Source: Helianthus annuus (Eukaryota; Streptophyta; Magnoliopsida; Asterales; Asteraceae). Taken from it: a stretch of 64,000 nt of DNA. The translations under genes and the position numbers were made by a program. The number at the start of each line of letters is the position of its first letter. Positions within the stretch are counted from its first letter, which is position 1. Location: positions 155,541,897-155,605,896 of the forward strand of contig NC_035437.2 of assembly GCF_002127325.2 (NCBI RefSeq). The letters are read 5' to 3'. The notes below the pieces were generated by a model. The model was given only the letters and a program-made list of their open reading frames with translations, ran no database searches and was not told the origin of the DNA. Below, in pieces: positions 33,727-43,544 of this stretch.

Positions 33727-35112
33727 CTACAATTCGATTCCATGGTGAGGGCAATTTTTAATCATCATATTGAAACACTCAAATGCCTCGTGAAACATCT
33801 CACCATGTTGTTGTTGGAAGCTTCTCAACCCCTTTCTTGCGTCGTTGGTCTTTTGGGCGGTGTAAAACTCATCCAAGAAGGTTTGTTGCATCTCCCCCCA
33901 TGTATATATGGATGCCGAAGGCAAAGTGTAGAACCATTCTTTTGCCTTATCTTCCAAAGAAAATTGGAATAATACCAATTTAATATCATCAGCCGAGAAC
34001 CCTTGACTCCCAAGAGTGTTACAAATCGAGTCATAAGCCTCTAAATGAAAGTAAGGCTCCTCCGTTGCTAACCCCTTGTACTTTGGTAAACTTTGCAAAG
34101 AGTTGGTCCTCACTTCAAATGTTCGCCCTTGATCATTATGAGGAATGACTACCGGTGAAGGGTTTTGAGTGATTACCGGCCTAAAATGTGCTTCGATGCC
34201 CCTCACATTTTCTCTAAGGTGTCTCCTTGGTACACCGAATCTACCTCTTGGAGGAATAGGACCCATTGGCCTAGGTACTTGCCCTTGTGGTGCGATTTGT
34301 TGTTGAAACTGTTGTTGTCGCATCGGTGGGCGTTGAGGTGGTCTTTGAAATTGTGGTTGTACATTTTGTGGCCGAATTTGTTGCAATGGAATAGGATGTT
34401 GCAATGGTGGCCCTTGTGGTCTTGGCCGAATGTGTTGTGGTACGAGTTGTTGTTGTTGTTGTTGTTGCATTCCACCGACACTTGCCATCCCTTGAGATTG
34501 ACTTTGCACATATCCGAATTCTCCTTTATCACCATAACCCCCGTAAGCATACCCATCCTCATCATAACCTTCAAACTCCTCAAATCCTTCATCATACCCA
34601 TCTCCTTGAACTCCCGACGATTGCCCAAATGGAAAAGTTGAATATTGAAAACCCGTTTGGTTCGATGGTCTGAATGTTGAAGTAGCGTGGACAATGGTCG
34701 AAATTGGTGCTATGGTATGGCTTGAATATGACGGACCCGCACCCGGGAAGAAATGGGACAATGGTGGTATAGTAGTGGATGGGTTAAAGGTAATGGTTGG
34801 TTCTTCTTGGGTAGTAATGGGTTGTGTGGTGTTGGTTGGTGTAGTGTCATGAGGTGGAGTAGGAATTGTAGTGGAATTTGGTATAGTTGTGTTTGGTGAT
34901 GGTTGTGTGGAAGTAGGTATAAATGATGAGGTCGTTTGACCCGTTGTAGGTGGAATTTGTGAATCGGCCATGATGTTTCTTGGTGTAATTGGTGAAGTGG
35001 GTGAACCAATGATTCGGTTTTCTCGTAATAAAACCCTGTTTTGCCTTAGCGTTCTTTCGATTTCCGGATCAAATGACAATGGTGACGCTTTGTGAGAGCC
35101 TCTAGTATGCAT
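33727..35112 (-). pseudogene. gypsy-2 gag N-terminal and capsid-like domain
   Basis: I choose the ATG at 35110-35112 (MHTRGSHKASPLSF) because gypsy-1 gag starts with the same MHxTR type; the frame is open ten codons further upstream. The N-terminal half is Thr/Pro-rich then Gln/Pro-rich (poly-Gln at about 34450-34470). The gag fold follows (YFHLEAYDSICNTLG, FQFSLEDKAKEWFYTLP, WGEMQQTFLDEFY). TAG at 33727-33729 interrupts gag in frame. Confidence 0.88.
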
Positions 35113-35201
35113 GCACCTGTAGAACCTGCACACTAAACACACCAGTGTAAACCCGAAAATAACAAAGCAAAACTAACAAACTGACACACGTTGCGCACTA
35201 C

Positions 35202-35219
35202 TCCCTGGCAGCGGCGCCA
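35202..35219 (-). other. gypsy-2 primer binding site (tRNA-Asp-like)
   Basis: The minus strand reads TGGCGCCGCTGCCAGGGA: 16 of 18 bases match the tRNA-Asp site of gypsy-1. It lies five bases from the LTR edge. Confidence 0.85.
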
Positions 35220-35224
35220 AAATT

Positions 35225-36399
35225 TGACGTGCTGTCGTAGGTACACGCAAATTTAATCCCAAAAACAACTATAGATAGTGGTAAGAGGGTATCGAACTTA
35301 GGGAGTATGTGGAAAATATGTCGATTATATAGCTTTGCAATTAAACTACAATTAACCTAATTTGCAAAAAATAAAGATCAATGATTTAGATTGTTGTTTT
35401 AGAAAACTAAATTAATAACTAAGTGCAAATCAAAATTGGTTGTTTAACAGATTAGGAAAACAATGACCATCTTAGGATTCAGTTTCTTTAAACAATTGTG
35501 TGTAATTCCAACTAGAAAGAGTTACATAGACATAACTCGTGTATAGATAATTGAAGTGATAAAAGGGAACAAAGTACTCGGATTATATAAACGCGAGGTT
35601 GTTTCCCGATGACCAATTAATCAATAACCAACCCTAACCCTTCCCGTGATATCTCGATTGCCAACGGCACCAAGAACGTACGATTGAGACTAGAAATTGC
35701 ACTATCAATTAACATGCTACAAACAATTATGCATACACCATGATAAACAAGCAAACACAAGTTATCATTCTAGAAATTCAGAAATAAACACACAAAAGTT
35801 CAAGAGAAACCTGCACCTAAGATGATCACCGAAAGTTTTAGCCACACATAGCTTGGTGAATGATCATAACAAGCAATTCAATGTTCATACCAATCGAAAA
35901 CACAAACCGAATGTTAGAAATTGTCTAAAACCAAGCCAAGGTAGCCAAAATCGCCCCAAAGTGTTCTCTAACCGACCAATGATGATGATAGATGAAAAGA
36001 CACCCCCAAAACTGAATTAATGTGGCAGTTACATAAATTCCGCAGACTCCACCGTAACTTACGGCTCCACCGTAAGTTACGGTGGACATGAAATTGTTAC
36101 GGTGCAAGTTAACTGATTTACGGCAGCCTCCAGGTGAATTTTAGGTCTACCGTAAATTACGGTAGGACCGTAATTTACGGTGGAGAGCTGACTTTCCTTC
36201 TTCGTTTCATTTTTTGCTTCAAACTCGACCCGTTCAACTTCAAACCTTCCAAAGCTGCACTTTTCTTCACTTTAAACCGCCAAACCGCACCTGAGGCATA
36301 AGCAACAGTAGTTATCTAATTCAAGATAATTACACGATTAAGGGAAGGATTAATTCGTCTTTTAACATGATTAAGGGTTGTCCTATGGACCACCCGTCA
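35225..36399 (-). repeat. gypsy-2 5' LTR (1175 bp)
   Basis: Matches 13170-14345 with about 14 substitutions and one C-run indel. In the element sense, the palindrome cluster (36184-36049) comes first and a TATA-like TATATAA near 35585 follows. The outer edge abuts TSD GAGCG (36400-36404). Confidence 0.95.
36049..36184. repeat. CCGTAANTTACGG-type palindrome cluster, 5' LTR
   Basis: Same cluster as 13995-14130. One base that breaks a palindrome in the 3' LTR copy (ACAGTGG) is intact here (ACGGTGG). Confidence 0.9.
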
Positions 36400-37148
36400 G
36401 AGCGCAGCTTGCTTTGCTTCCCTATCACAAGGACTCCCTCAGCCTTCTGCGCTGCTTTGACGCCCGCAGCAGTCTCTTCTCTAATTCTCTTCCGACTCAC
36501 TAACTTGAGAGCAGGTTCTTTCTCACGCTCTTCTTCCTCCTCTTCATCCAGCGTGATTAAAGAGGGAGTAGCACCAGCATCTGGGTTCTTTGACCCTGCA
36601 CTTCCAGAACTCTTTGAACCTACAGCGCTGGTCTTCTTCTCACCTATACGGGACAAACCCTCAAGTGAGTCACTTGCAACAACGTAGTCTTCCAGGTTAC
36701 TCTGCCGAAATCTAAGAGTACCTTTATCAGAGGCTACAACAGTCGCGCGGCTACTGCCGCCTTTCTTGCTGGTCACCTCAGCATCTATGGTTATCACCTT
36801 CTTCTTCTTGCTCTTCTTCTTCTTCTCCTCCGGATCTATGCCAAGGTCGCGCAACACACTTGCAAAGATGTTAGACTAGGAACTTAGCTCCCCATCTGAT
36901 GACCCTACAGACTCCTCGCTGGAAAGATAAAGAATTTCTTTCCCAGCGGAAGTCACAGCACGCAAGGGCCGGGGGTTGGGTAGATGCGCACCTTTGGTTG
37001 CGGCGGGAGGATTGGCAAAGGCTCCAGTGAGGGGATACAGAAAATAACCTTTGATCCGCTTATACCAGTATTGCTCCCCTGATTCCAGCGGGCGCACACC
37101 CATTGATCCACCAAAGGTGGGGAAAGCAGCTTGATACAGATGCGCTTC
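36400..37148 (-). pseudogene. Gypsy-type transposase pseudogene, exon 2
   Basis: Exon 2 opens in phase with exon 1 after a 67-bp intron (37149-37215). It encodes HLYQAAFPTFGGSMGVRPL, then a Lys-rich and acidic low-complexity part, and is cut at 36400 by gypsy-2. An in-frame TAG at 36876-36878 follows SSDGELSS. The exon resumes at 13164 on the far side of gypsy-2. Confidence 0.7.
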
Positions 37149-37215
37149 TGCAACCAATTTCAACAGTTAAGCGCAGAAAAATAACTAAGGAAGATGAACT
37201 GGAGAAACAACATAC

Positions 37216-37906
37216 CTCTATCTTCAAACTTCAGGATAGGAACTTCCGTGCTAGTCTCCGGCCATTTGTCACTCATTTGCACCGCAACCAGTACGTTTTC
37301 TCCAAAAATCCGATTCGGCGTCGCAGTAAGCTTTAAATACCAATCGGCATGCGTGGGGATAGCAAGTTCCTCCTTCTCAATTGTATACGACGCTTGAAAG
37401 ATCATCGCGATCGGAATGACCTCCTCTCTGATGATGAAGAAGAACTTCTTCTTCCAGTCATGGAAACTCTTGGGAGGATTCAGAAGAATCTTCTTGGCAG
37501 AACCCCGATTTCCAAAAGAGTAAAACCCTATGTTCCTAATCAACTGGTAAAACACCCGGAATTTATCAACTGCGGGTTCTATCTCGTGACATCGGCATAA
37601 GAACTCGAAGTGCCGCACCCTCACCATACCGAGTGGACTCCGTTGAGATATATGAAAGCCATAATAATGGAGGATATGTGCCATGAACTCCGTCGCCGGC
37701 AGCCTGAAATTCCCCTGAAGGAAAAAGTCTTCGAAGAGGGTAATATACCTTCGCGGTGCATCAGCGGCTGTTTGGCCTTGACTAGGATATCGTGCATCCC
37801 ACTCCGATGGAAACCCAAAGCCTATGGTTATTTGCTCAAATAACCCCTGATCCAATCTGCGAACAGGGAGAGGACCCTCTTCAAGTTGCGTTTCTTCGTC
37901 AGCCAT
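37216..37906 (-). pseudogene. Gypsy-type transposase pseudogene, exon 1 (PF04195-like)
   Basis: ATG at 37904-37906 (MADEETQLEEGPLPVRRL). The order FEDFFLQGNFRLPATEFMAHILHYYGFHISQRSPLGMVRVRHFEFLCR resembles the plant family named 'putative gypsy type transposon' (Pfam PF04195), as far as I can recognise it by eye. Donor GTATGT follows codon phase 1. The biochemical role of this family is not established despite the name. Related ORFs are known from the region between pol and 3' LTR of some Tat-branch retrotransposons, often antisense, which fits the LTR at 38577. Stops in exons 2 and 3 make it a pseudogene. Confidence 0.7.
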
Positions 37907-38087
37907 TTATAAAGGAGGTTGAAAACGGGACGAAAATCGTCTAAACTTCTGGAAAGTTTGAAGACTACCTTCAAAAACTTGAAAATCTGCTTTGGAATAC
38001 TTGAAGATTTGAAGAAACTTTGAATACTCGAGAGAGAAAAGTGGAAACGGAAGAAGGATTTGTGAAATCCTCTCTCCTCTCGTCAAC

Positions 38088-38095
38088 TATTTATA
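38088..38095 (-). promoter_or_regulatory. TATA box of the gypsy-type transposase gene
   Basis: The minus strand reads GAGTATAAATAGTTG; the TATAAATA core lies about 180 bases upstream of the ATG, leaving a plausible leader. A 19-bp palindrome (CATCGCAT-TTA-ATGCGATG, 38098-38116) sits directly upstream. Confidence 0.7.
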
Positions 38096-38116
38096 CTCAT
38101 CGCATTTAATGCGATG

Positions 38117-38564
38117 GGTAAACGTGCCGGATTAACCGCGCGCGTAACCAATCAGCAGACACCACGTAAGGCGGGATTCTCGGGATGACGACGGAAAGCC
38201 GAACCGTCAGCAACAGTATCATCATAACCGTGTCAGCAGTCAACTCAAATGTCGCATTCAACGACATTTGCACCAACCTGTCAGAGTTTAAAATTCGAGG
38301 TTTTTCCTGCTTAAAATTACTACAAACTTCATGCATAAGTTACTCAGGTCGCGCAACATTCATAATTATCCAATGAACCTGCGCGCTTACACTCAAAAGC
38401 AGAAAATTATCAACAGACAGATCTGGTAGTCGCGCTGTAGTAACTGACAAACACTTACACGCGCGCCGCCCACCAAGAACAAGCAAGCATTTCTCACAGC
38501 TAGCACTTTCATTTTTCTAAGTCCAGAGCTCCAACCACTTACTTCACGCATGGTGCAGCGCTGG
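38117..38564. other. Tat-like element, intergenic stretch before 3' LTR
   Basis: About 450 bases between the antisense promoter and the polypurine tract. GC-rich short words (GCGCG) are common; I see no gene. Confidence 0.5.
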
Positions 38565-39460
38565 ACTTGGGGGACTTGAAGAGGTATGGTCTCGAAAAGC
38601 CGCGCAGACCATTCAGGTCGTGCGCGGGACCATACTTCTTACTCAGCAAGCTGATCAATTTCCAGACTCGCGCGGGCTGTTCAAGCTGAACATGGCCTCG
38701 CGTGAGGTCGAAACAAGAGATAACATCAATTTTCAAACTTACATTCTGAATAAGAGCCTTCAGTCCCTACATCCCTGCGCGGGCTAGTTACGTGCCCAAC
38801 AAGGGTCGCGCATGAGTTAGAGCGCAAGGCCACTTCAGAAAGTACACAAGGTACAAGTGGCAGAAGAAAGAGCCAATCAGCGTCCACCAGGCTATGCTCT
38901 ATCGTGCTCCACGATCGTCTGACATGCAGGAGACAATAAGTACACAAGGACATCTACGTGGCACCAATCAGGGGGTGGCGACACCTGCCCCATGATCTCC
39001 ACTTACCTGCTGATGGCAGAGGGACGGCAAGGCCGACAACAATGACACGTGGCTCCAATCATGGTGCGCCAGCACCGGAGATCTTCTAGAAGGCACTAAC
39101 GGTAGATACTAGTGAGACAAGAAGGATATTCCCTGTTTGTCGCCTTCCGGCCCATCAGCCCATCTCTTCTTACACCTCTCCGGCTATAAATAGAGACCTT
39201 CATGCACAGGTTAAACATTCTACTCTCTTCACTCTTACTCTTAACACACACACTTATTTCCCCAAAGCAGATACTTATTCTCACGCCAGAGTCTGGTTAA
39301 GAGGGAAACCCCCATATTCCCCTCTTAACGAGATAGCGGTGTTCTGTTTTGCAGGAAGATTGGATCAAATCGGAGCTCAGGACAGTTTAAGAAGATTAAC
39401 CCTCATATTTGAAACATAAACTAAACTGATTAACCTTAAAATTAGTTCCGTGTTTCTTCA
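38565..39460 (+). repeat. Tat-like polypurine tract and 3' LTR (38577-39460)
   Basis: Purine-rich ACTTGGGGGAC lies just upstream of TGAAGAGGTATGG; the stretch ends GTTTCTTCA, giving TGAAGA/TCTTCA ends over 884 bp. A TATA box (CTATAAATAG) in plus orientation lies at 39184-39193, followed by a pyrimidine-rich start region, as in an LTR promoter. No PBS follows, so this is the 3' copy. The 5' copy and pol are not in the window. The ends rest on the TIR and purine tract only. Confidence 0.55.
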
Positions 39461-39717
39461 AATTGGATGTTGTAATGTGGTCACTAGAATTGGTTGTAGG
39501 AACAAAAAAAAAATATGACTAAACGTAACACTTAATAAAAAAAGTCAATTTTAAATATAAACCTCTAATAACACATAAACATTTATATATTTTGTTATTT
39601 CTCATTATATGTGAAATACTATAAACAAGTATATTATACAATTCTCTACATAGAATATAACATGTCCAGAGCACCCAAAGTAAAGACTCATTATATTTAC
39701 GGTCTATACATTTGGAT
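39461..39717. other. AT-rich spacer
   Basis: Flank of the Tat-like LTR and outer hAT. I see no gene or repeat boundary. Confidence 0.5.
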
Positions 39718-40042
39718 TAGGGATGAGCATGGTATCCGTTCGGTACCGAATATACCGGTACGGTAACGGTGTTTTACCCATAAATACTGGTACCTGTACC
39801 GAAAATAGAAGAAATGGGTACCGGTACCGAATATACATGGTACGGTGCGGTACCGGTGCGGTACCGGTATGGTTGTAAAACAAGGTCTCGAAGGTCAAGT
39901 ACTCGCTACATGGTAGGCTGTCGAGGCACGAGTACTCGTCGCCTAGGCTGAGTACTCTCCGTCTATGTCGAGTACTCCCGACTCCGACTAGGGAGCGCCT
40001 AGCGGTTTTTGCGACCATGGATACCGATACCTGCCTACATGG

Positions 40043-41038
40043 TAGAGATGGGCAAATCGGGTTTTTGTTATACCCGAAACCGGTTCCTGACCGTACCCGG
40101 TTCTTGACTGAGGTTGAATGAAACCGATTCTTGTAGGAACCGGTTCCAGTTCTTACCCGATTTTAAACCAAAAAGACCAGAACTGATTCTAACCGATTCC
40201 GGGTATACTGTAACCGGTTCCTTGGAGGAACCGCTTCCTTCGGGTAACTTACAGAAAAAAGTTGCAAAACACCTGTTGAAATCGATTCCAACGGCTATAA
40301 TGCCATTAGGAATCGATTTATGGCCAATTTAAGTCGGTTTCAAGTATATATATATACCTATCAACATCAAATATAAGTGTAGGAGTTCAAAAAAAAAAAA
40401 CTAATATCGGTTTCAAGTTACACCTTCTAATCGCTTTCAAAGCTCGCTATGGCGTGCAACGATGAAGTAGTCATGGTTTTGGAAACCAAGAAAAACCCCC
40501 AAGTTTGGAAGCACTTTGATTTGTGCTTAATGACCGATAGCCATGAGATGGCACGATGCAAAGGTTGCGGGAAGTTCATGAAGGCTACGGCAAACTCGAC
40601 GCTTATAAAACACACCGACCGTTATTGTCCGGTTACAAGGGCTACGACGAAGAAAAGTGAAGCCGGTGAAGCATCCGGAACCGGTTCTTCGAAGGTTTAG
40701 TGTGTTTATGTAATGTTGGATTTAATGTGTTTTATGTTAATGTAATGTTTAGTGTTATGTAACCGGTTTTAATTTAATGTAATGTAATGTTTGGTTGAAA
40801 TGAAACGGCTAGGAATCGATTCCACCGTAACATTGTCTATAGTTTAATGCATCGGTTCTTAGTTGGGTACGGAGAAACCGGGTACGTATCAAGTTTTTTA
40901 TAAAAAGTGGAACCCGGTAAGAACCTACGGGTTTTTTAACCCGGAACCGGTTCTTCAATAAGGAGGGTGAGAACTGGAACCGGTTCCAGATCGAGTCTGC
41001 CAGGTCAGGTTTAAAACCGGTTATTATGCCCATCCCTA
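40043..41038 (+). mobile_element. Inner hAT-like element carrying a BED-finger gene
   Basis: Ends TAGAGATGGGCA and, at right, TGCCCATCCCTA (reverse complement TAGGGATGGGCA). 8-bp target duplication CTACATGG (40035-40042) / CTACCTGG (41039-41046), one mismatch. Repeated CCGGTTCC/GGAACCGG words near both ends look like subterminal transposase-binding repeats. Size 996 bp, too small for a full hAT transposase (usually 600-800 residues). Confidence 0.85.
40449..40700 (+). CDS. Stand-alone BED zinc-finger protein, 83 aa
   Basis: Begins MACNDEVVMVLETKKNPQ. VWKHFDLC is followed by CKGCGKFM and TLIKHTDRYC, giving C-x2-C then H-x4-C, the BED finger that forms the N-terminus of hAT transposases and binds transposon ends. 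The short tail is Ser/Thr/Gly-rich and ends at TAG 40698-40700. No catalytic or dimerisation domain follows. A TATA-like run lies at 40345-40356. The frame is intact. It could be a remnant first exon or a small DNA-binding repressor; no splice donor is obvious before the stop. Confidence 0.75.
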   Translation: MACNDEVVMVLETKKNPQVWKHFDLCLMTDSHEMARCKGCGKFMKATANSTLIKHTDRYCPVTRATTKKSEAGEASGTGSSKV

Positions 41039-41064
41039 CTACCTGGTACCAAATGTACATCCTA

Positions 41065-41557
41065 ATACGGATGAGGTTTTAAACTGACTGATAAACTCGT
41101 TAGGGCTGCAGCCTATAGTAATCGAGTCCACATTTTGCGTCTCTTTAGCAGGCTTGGCCCACTCTTGTTTTATTGGGCCCACTATTTACAGTCTTTTACA
41201 AAGCACGAAGCCACGAACTATGTTTTCTTTTTCTTTTAATATTTATCAATACTAAACTTGTATTTTTTAACAGTTATGACAATTACTATCCTATTACACT
41301 TTCAATATGTTTTTCTTAGTTATTTTAATCTATAATACTAATTTTACATTACCAATCTAATCTAATCTAATCTAAATCTAAATATTAATAAAAGACTCCA
41401 TTAAATGCCACATGTCACTTTCTTCTTCACCATCATAATTTACAATTATTTTATTTAAAAATATATTTTGATCCTTATCCTAATTATTATATATATATTG
41501 TTGACCAAGTGCCATGAATAGTAATTTTATTTTTATAATAATATATAGTTTTGTGTT

Positions 41558-41588
<31 letters not shown>

Positions 41589-41615
41589 ATTGTTATATTT
41601 ACTTTAATAACATAC
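41065..41615. other. AT-rich stretch with (ATT)n microsatellite
   Basis: No gene. An ATT run lies at about 41553-41583. 'taataaaagactcc...atgccacatgtcac' near 41385 resembles the start of common plant non-autonomous Helitrons, not defined further. Confidence 0.5.
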
Positions 41616-42437
41616 TTAGGTTATAACCTCGTGTATTACACAGGTTGAATAAATGAATTTTATATACAAAATAATAAAACATTATCTTTTTAAAAGCCTC
41701 CTTTATTGCCCGAGTTGAAGAAAATGTAATTTTATATATTAAATAATAAAATAAGTTATATCTATAAGAACCATATGTACTATACGGGTTGAATAGATGT
41801 AATATTATATATTAAATAATAAAAAGTTATATTTTTATGAACCCCGCATATTGTACGGGTTAAATAAATGTAACTTTATATATCAAATAATAAAAAAAAA
41901 GTTATATATTTGAAAACCATGTGTATTACACATGGTTTAAATAAATGTAATTTTGTATACATGTATTTAGAAATCCTATTTCTAATAAAGGATCCCATTA
42001 TCCCGTTTTACACTCCAATGAAATAATAATATTAAATCATAATATCCAGCTTATCTCTTGTATATTTATTATTTTTTACTAAAATATTTCTTTTCTTTTT
42101 TTTTCTGCTGATTATCCAACATCAGGTAACACTTAAGTTTCTAACCTAATAATAAATAAAAGACAGTAAAATGTTATAAACCATGTAATACACAACTCTC
42201 TAACCTAATAAAAAATAAAGTGAGATGTTACAATAAGTAAATAGTATCTAAAAGTTCCTTTTGTTAGAAAACGCATCTTGATGACTAAATGTTTTAACGG
42301 ATTACATTATTCGTGTAAAGACATGTGTTTATTCAAATCGTGCAATACATGAGTTTTTAAAAGATTTAACTATTTTATTACTTAGTATATAAAATTATAT
42401 TTATTCAACCCGTGTAATACACGAGGTTCTGACCTAA
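41616..42437. mobile_element. Helitron-like ends in inverted orientation with hairpin repeats
   Basis: The left edge TTAGGTTATAACCTCGTG and the right edge, reverse complement TTAGGTCAGAACCTCGTG, mirror each other for about 70 bases. Each includes a short GTGTAATACAC hairpin motif of the kind seen before CTRR in Helitron 3' ends. The right end reads CCTAA followed by T (valid Helitron end); the left end does not fit. Five copies of a roughly 72-bp unit (…ACGGGTTGAATAAATGTAA…) fill 41626-41965. Confidence 0.45.
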
Positions 42438-42662
42438 TTTGTTAATCTAATTTAATATAATATAATCCAATCTAACTTATAATAAACAATACCAGTGTAA
42501 ACCTTATATAATATCTAAAAACTCATTTTTAAACAAAGTTAATTCATTATTATTTTTATATCGGATTAATATATTTTTATATTTCTTGAACCTCACTTTT
42601 GTGAGATTTGTCACACGTATGGTATCTCCACTAATTAAACTTGTTTTTGGATATAATTATTT
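42438..42662. other. AT-rich spacer before the MULE MITE
   Basis: No gene seen. It ends with target duplication TAATTATTT (42654-42662). Confidence 0.5.
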
Positions 42663-42970
42663 GAGTAAACTGCTAAATTCGTCCCTGAGGTTTGACTCAA
42701 ATTGCTAGATCAGTCCAAAATCAAGTTTTGTTGCTAAAATAGTCATTGGCCCTAATTTATGTTGCTAATTCAGTCGAACTAATAGGAGTTAATTGCTAAA
42801 TTCGTCCCTAATGTTTGACTCAAATTGCTAATTTAGTCCAATCATTTTCCCTTTCAGTGGACTGAATTAGCAACATAAATTAGGGCCAATGACTATTTTA
42901 GCAACAAAACTTGATTTTGGACTGATCTAGCAATTTGAGTCAAACCTCAGGGACGAATTTAGCAATTTAC
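42663..42970. mobile_element. Hairpin MULE-type MITE (308 bp here; 310 bp with last 2 bases at 53502-53503)
   Basis: Two arms of about 110 bp that are near-perfect reverse complements (GAGTAAACTGCTAAATTC ... GAATTTAGCAATTTAC) around a spacer of about 90 bp. The 9-bp target duplication TAATTATTT is found at 42654-42662 and, on the far side of the CACTA element, at 53504-53512. The final TC of the MITE lies at 53502-53503. Confidence 0.9.
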
Positions 42971-43310
42971 CACTAGTACACAAGTAACCATTAGACGGGG
43001 TTCAATTTTGTTTTTAGACGCGGTAATGCACATAACCCCGTCTAAATATACACACACAATCTCATCACCTCAGGATACTAACGAAATATCCTTTAAACAC
43101 TAATAAAATTTGTGTCTTTTGGTATGAACCCTGACTTAAAATATGCTTACATAGCTTTAGACGGTGTTTACAAACCCTGACTTAAAATATAATTGAACAC
43201 TAATAAAATTCGCGTCTTTTGATACGAACCCCGACTTCAAATATGCTTACATAGCTTTAGACAGTGTTTACAAACCCTGACTTAAAATATAATTAAAAAA
43301 CCCCTTTTAA
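42971..43310. repeat. CACTA left subterminal repeats
   Basis: TTAGACGGGGTT, TTAGACGCGG, ACCCCGTCTAA and TTTAGACGGTG words, plus a roughly 104-bp block repeated in tandem (about 43094-43197 and 43198-43301). In CACTA elements such repeats are bound by the element's DNA-binding protein. Confidence 0.8.
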
Positions 43311-43544
43311 GTATGATACAATGGAGATATATATATATTATTTGAATTTTCTAAGTATGACATGGATAGAGATAAAAGGCAAGTTTCCTAGTTGTAGTAA
43401 GTTTGTAATTAATTAGGATAGTAGCTTAGGTTTATAAATAAGCAAGGTTTAGTTTTGAATAAGAAAAAAGGTTTGTTTCCTTTTGGTTCTATAACGTTTA
43501 TTTTGTTTGATCAAAGGCTGTAAGCAAGAGTATTAATTGGAGTT

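Larger units (their letters stand above)
13170..36399 (-). mobile_element. Complete Athila-like Ty3/gypsy element gypsy-2, split by copia-2
   Basis: Two LTRs (13170-14345 and 35225-36399) in the same minus orientation, flanked by a perfect 5-bp target duplication GAGCG (13165-13169 and 36400-36404). Order in the element sense: 5' LTR, PBS, gag, protease, RT, RNase H, integrase, env-position ORF, 3' LTR. Without copia-2 and its TSD copy it is about 12.8 kb. LTRs differ at about 14 substitutions and one indel by eye (about 1.2%). The coding region has several stops and frameshifts, so this copy is not autonomous. Confidence 0.95.
39718..41064. mobile_element. Outer hAT-like element, split by inner hAT
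   Basis: Ends TAGGGATGAGCATGG (left) and TAGGATGTACATTTGG (reverse complement of right). Flanks ATTTGGAT (39710-39717) and ATACGGAT (41065-41072) match at 6 of 8 bases, the hAT duplication length. Repeated GGTACCGG words occur near the left end. Four GAGTACTC-type palindromes lie at 39895-39980. No transposase is present. Confidence 0.6.

Noticed and set aside
34165..34673. Plus-strand Leu/Trp-rich ORFs of up to 158 codons
   Set aside because: Antisense shadows of the Gln/Pro-rich gypsy-2 gag.
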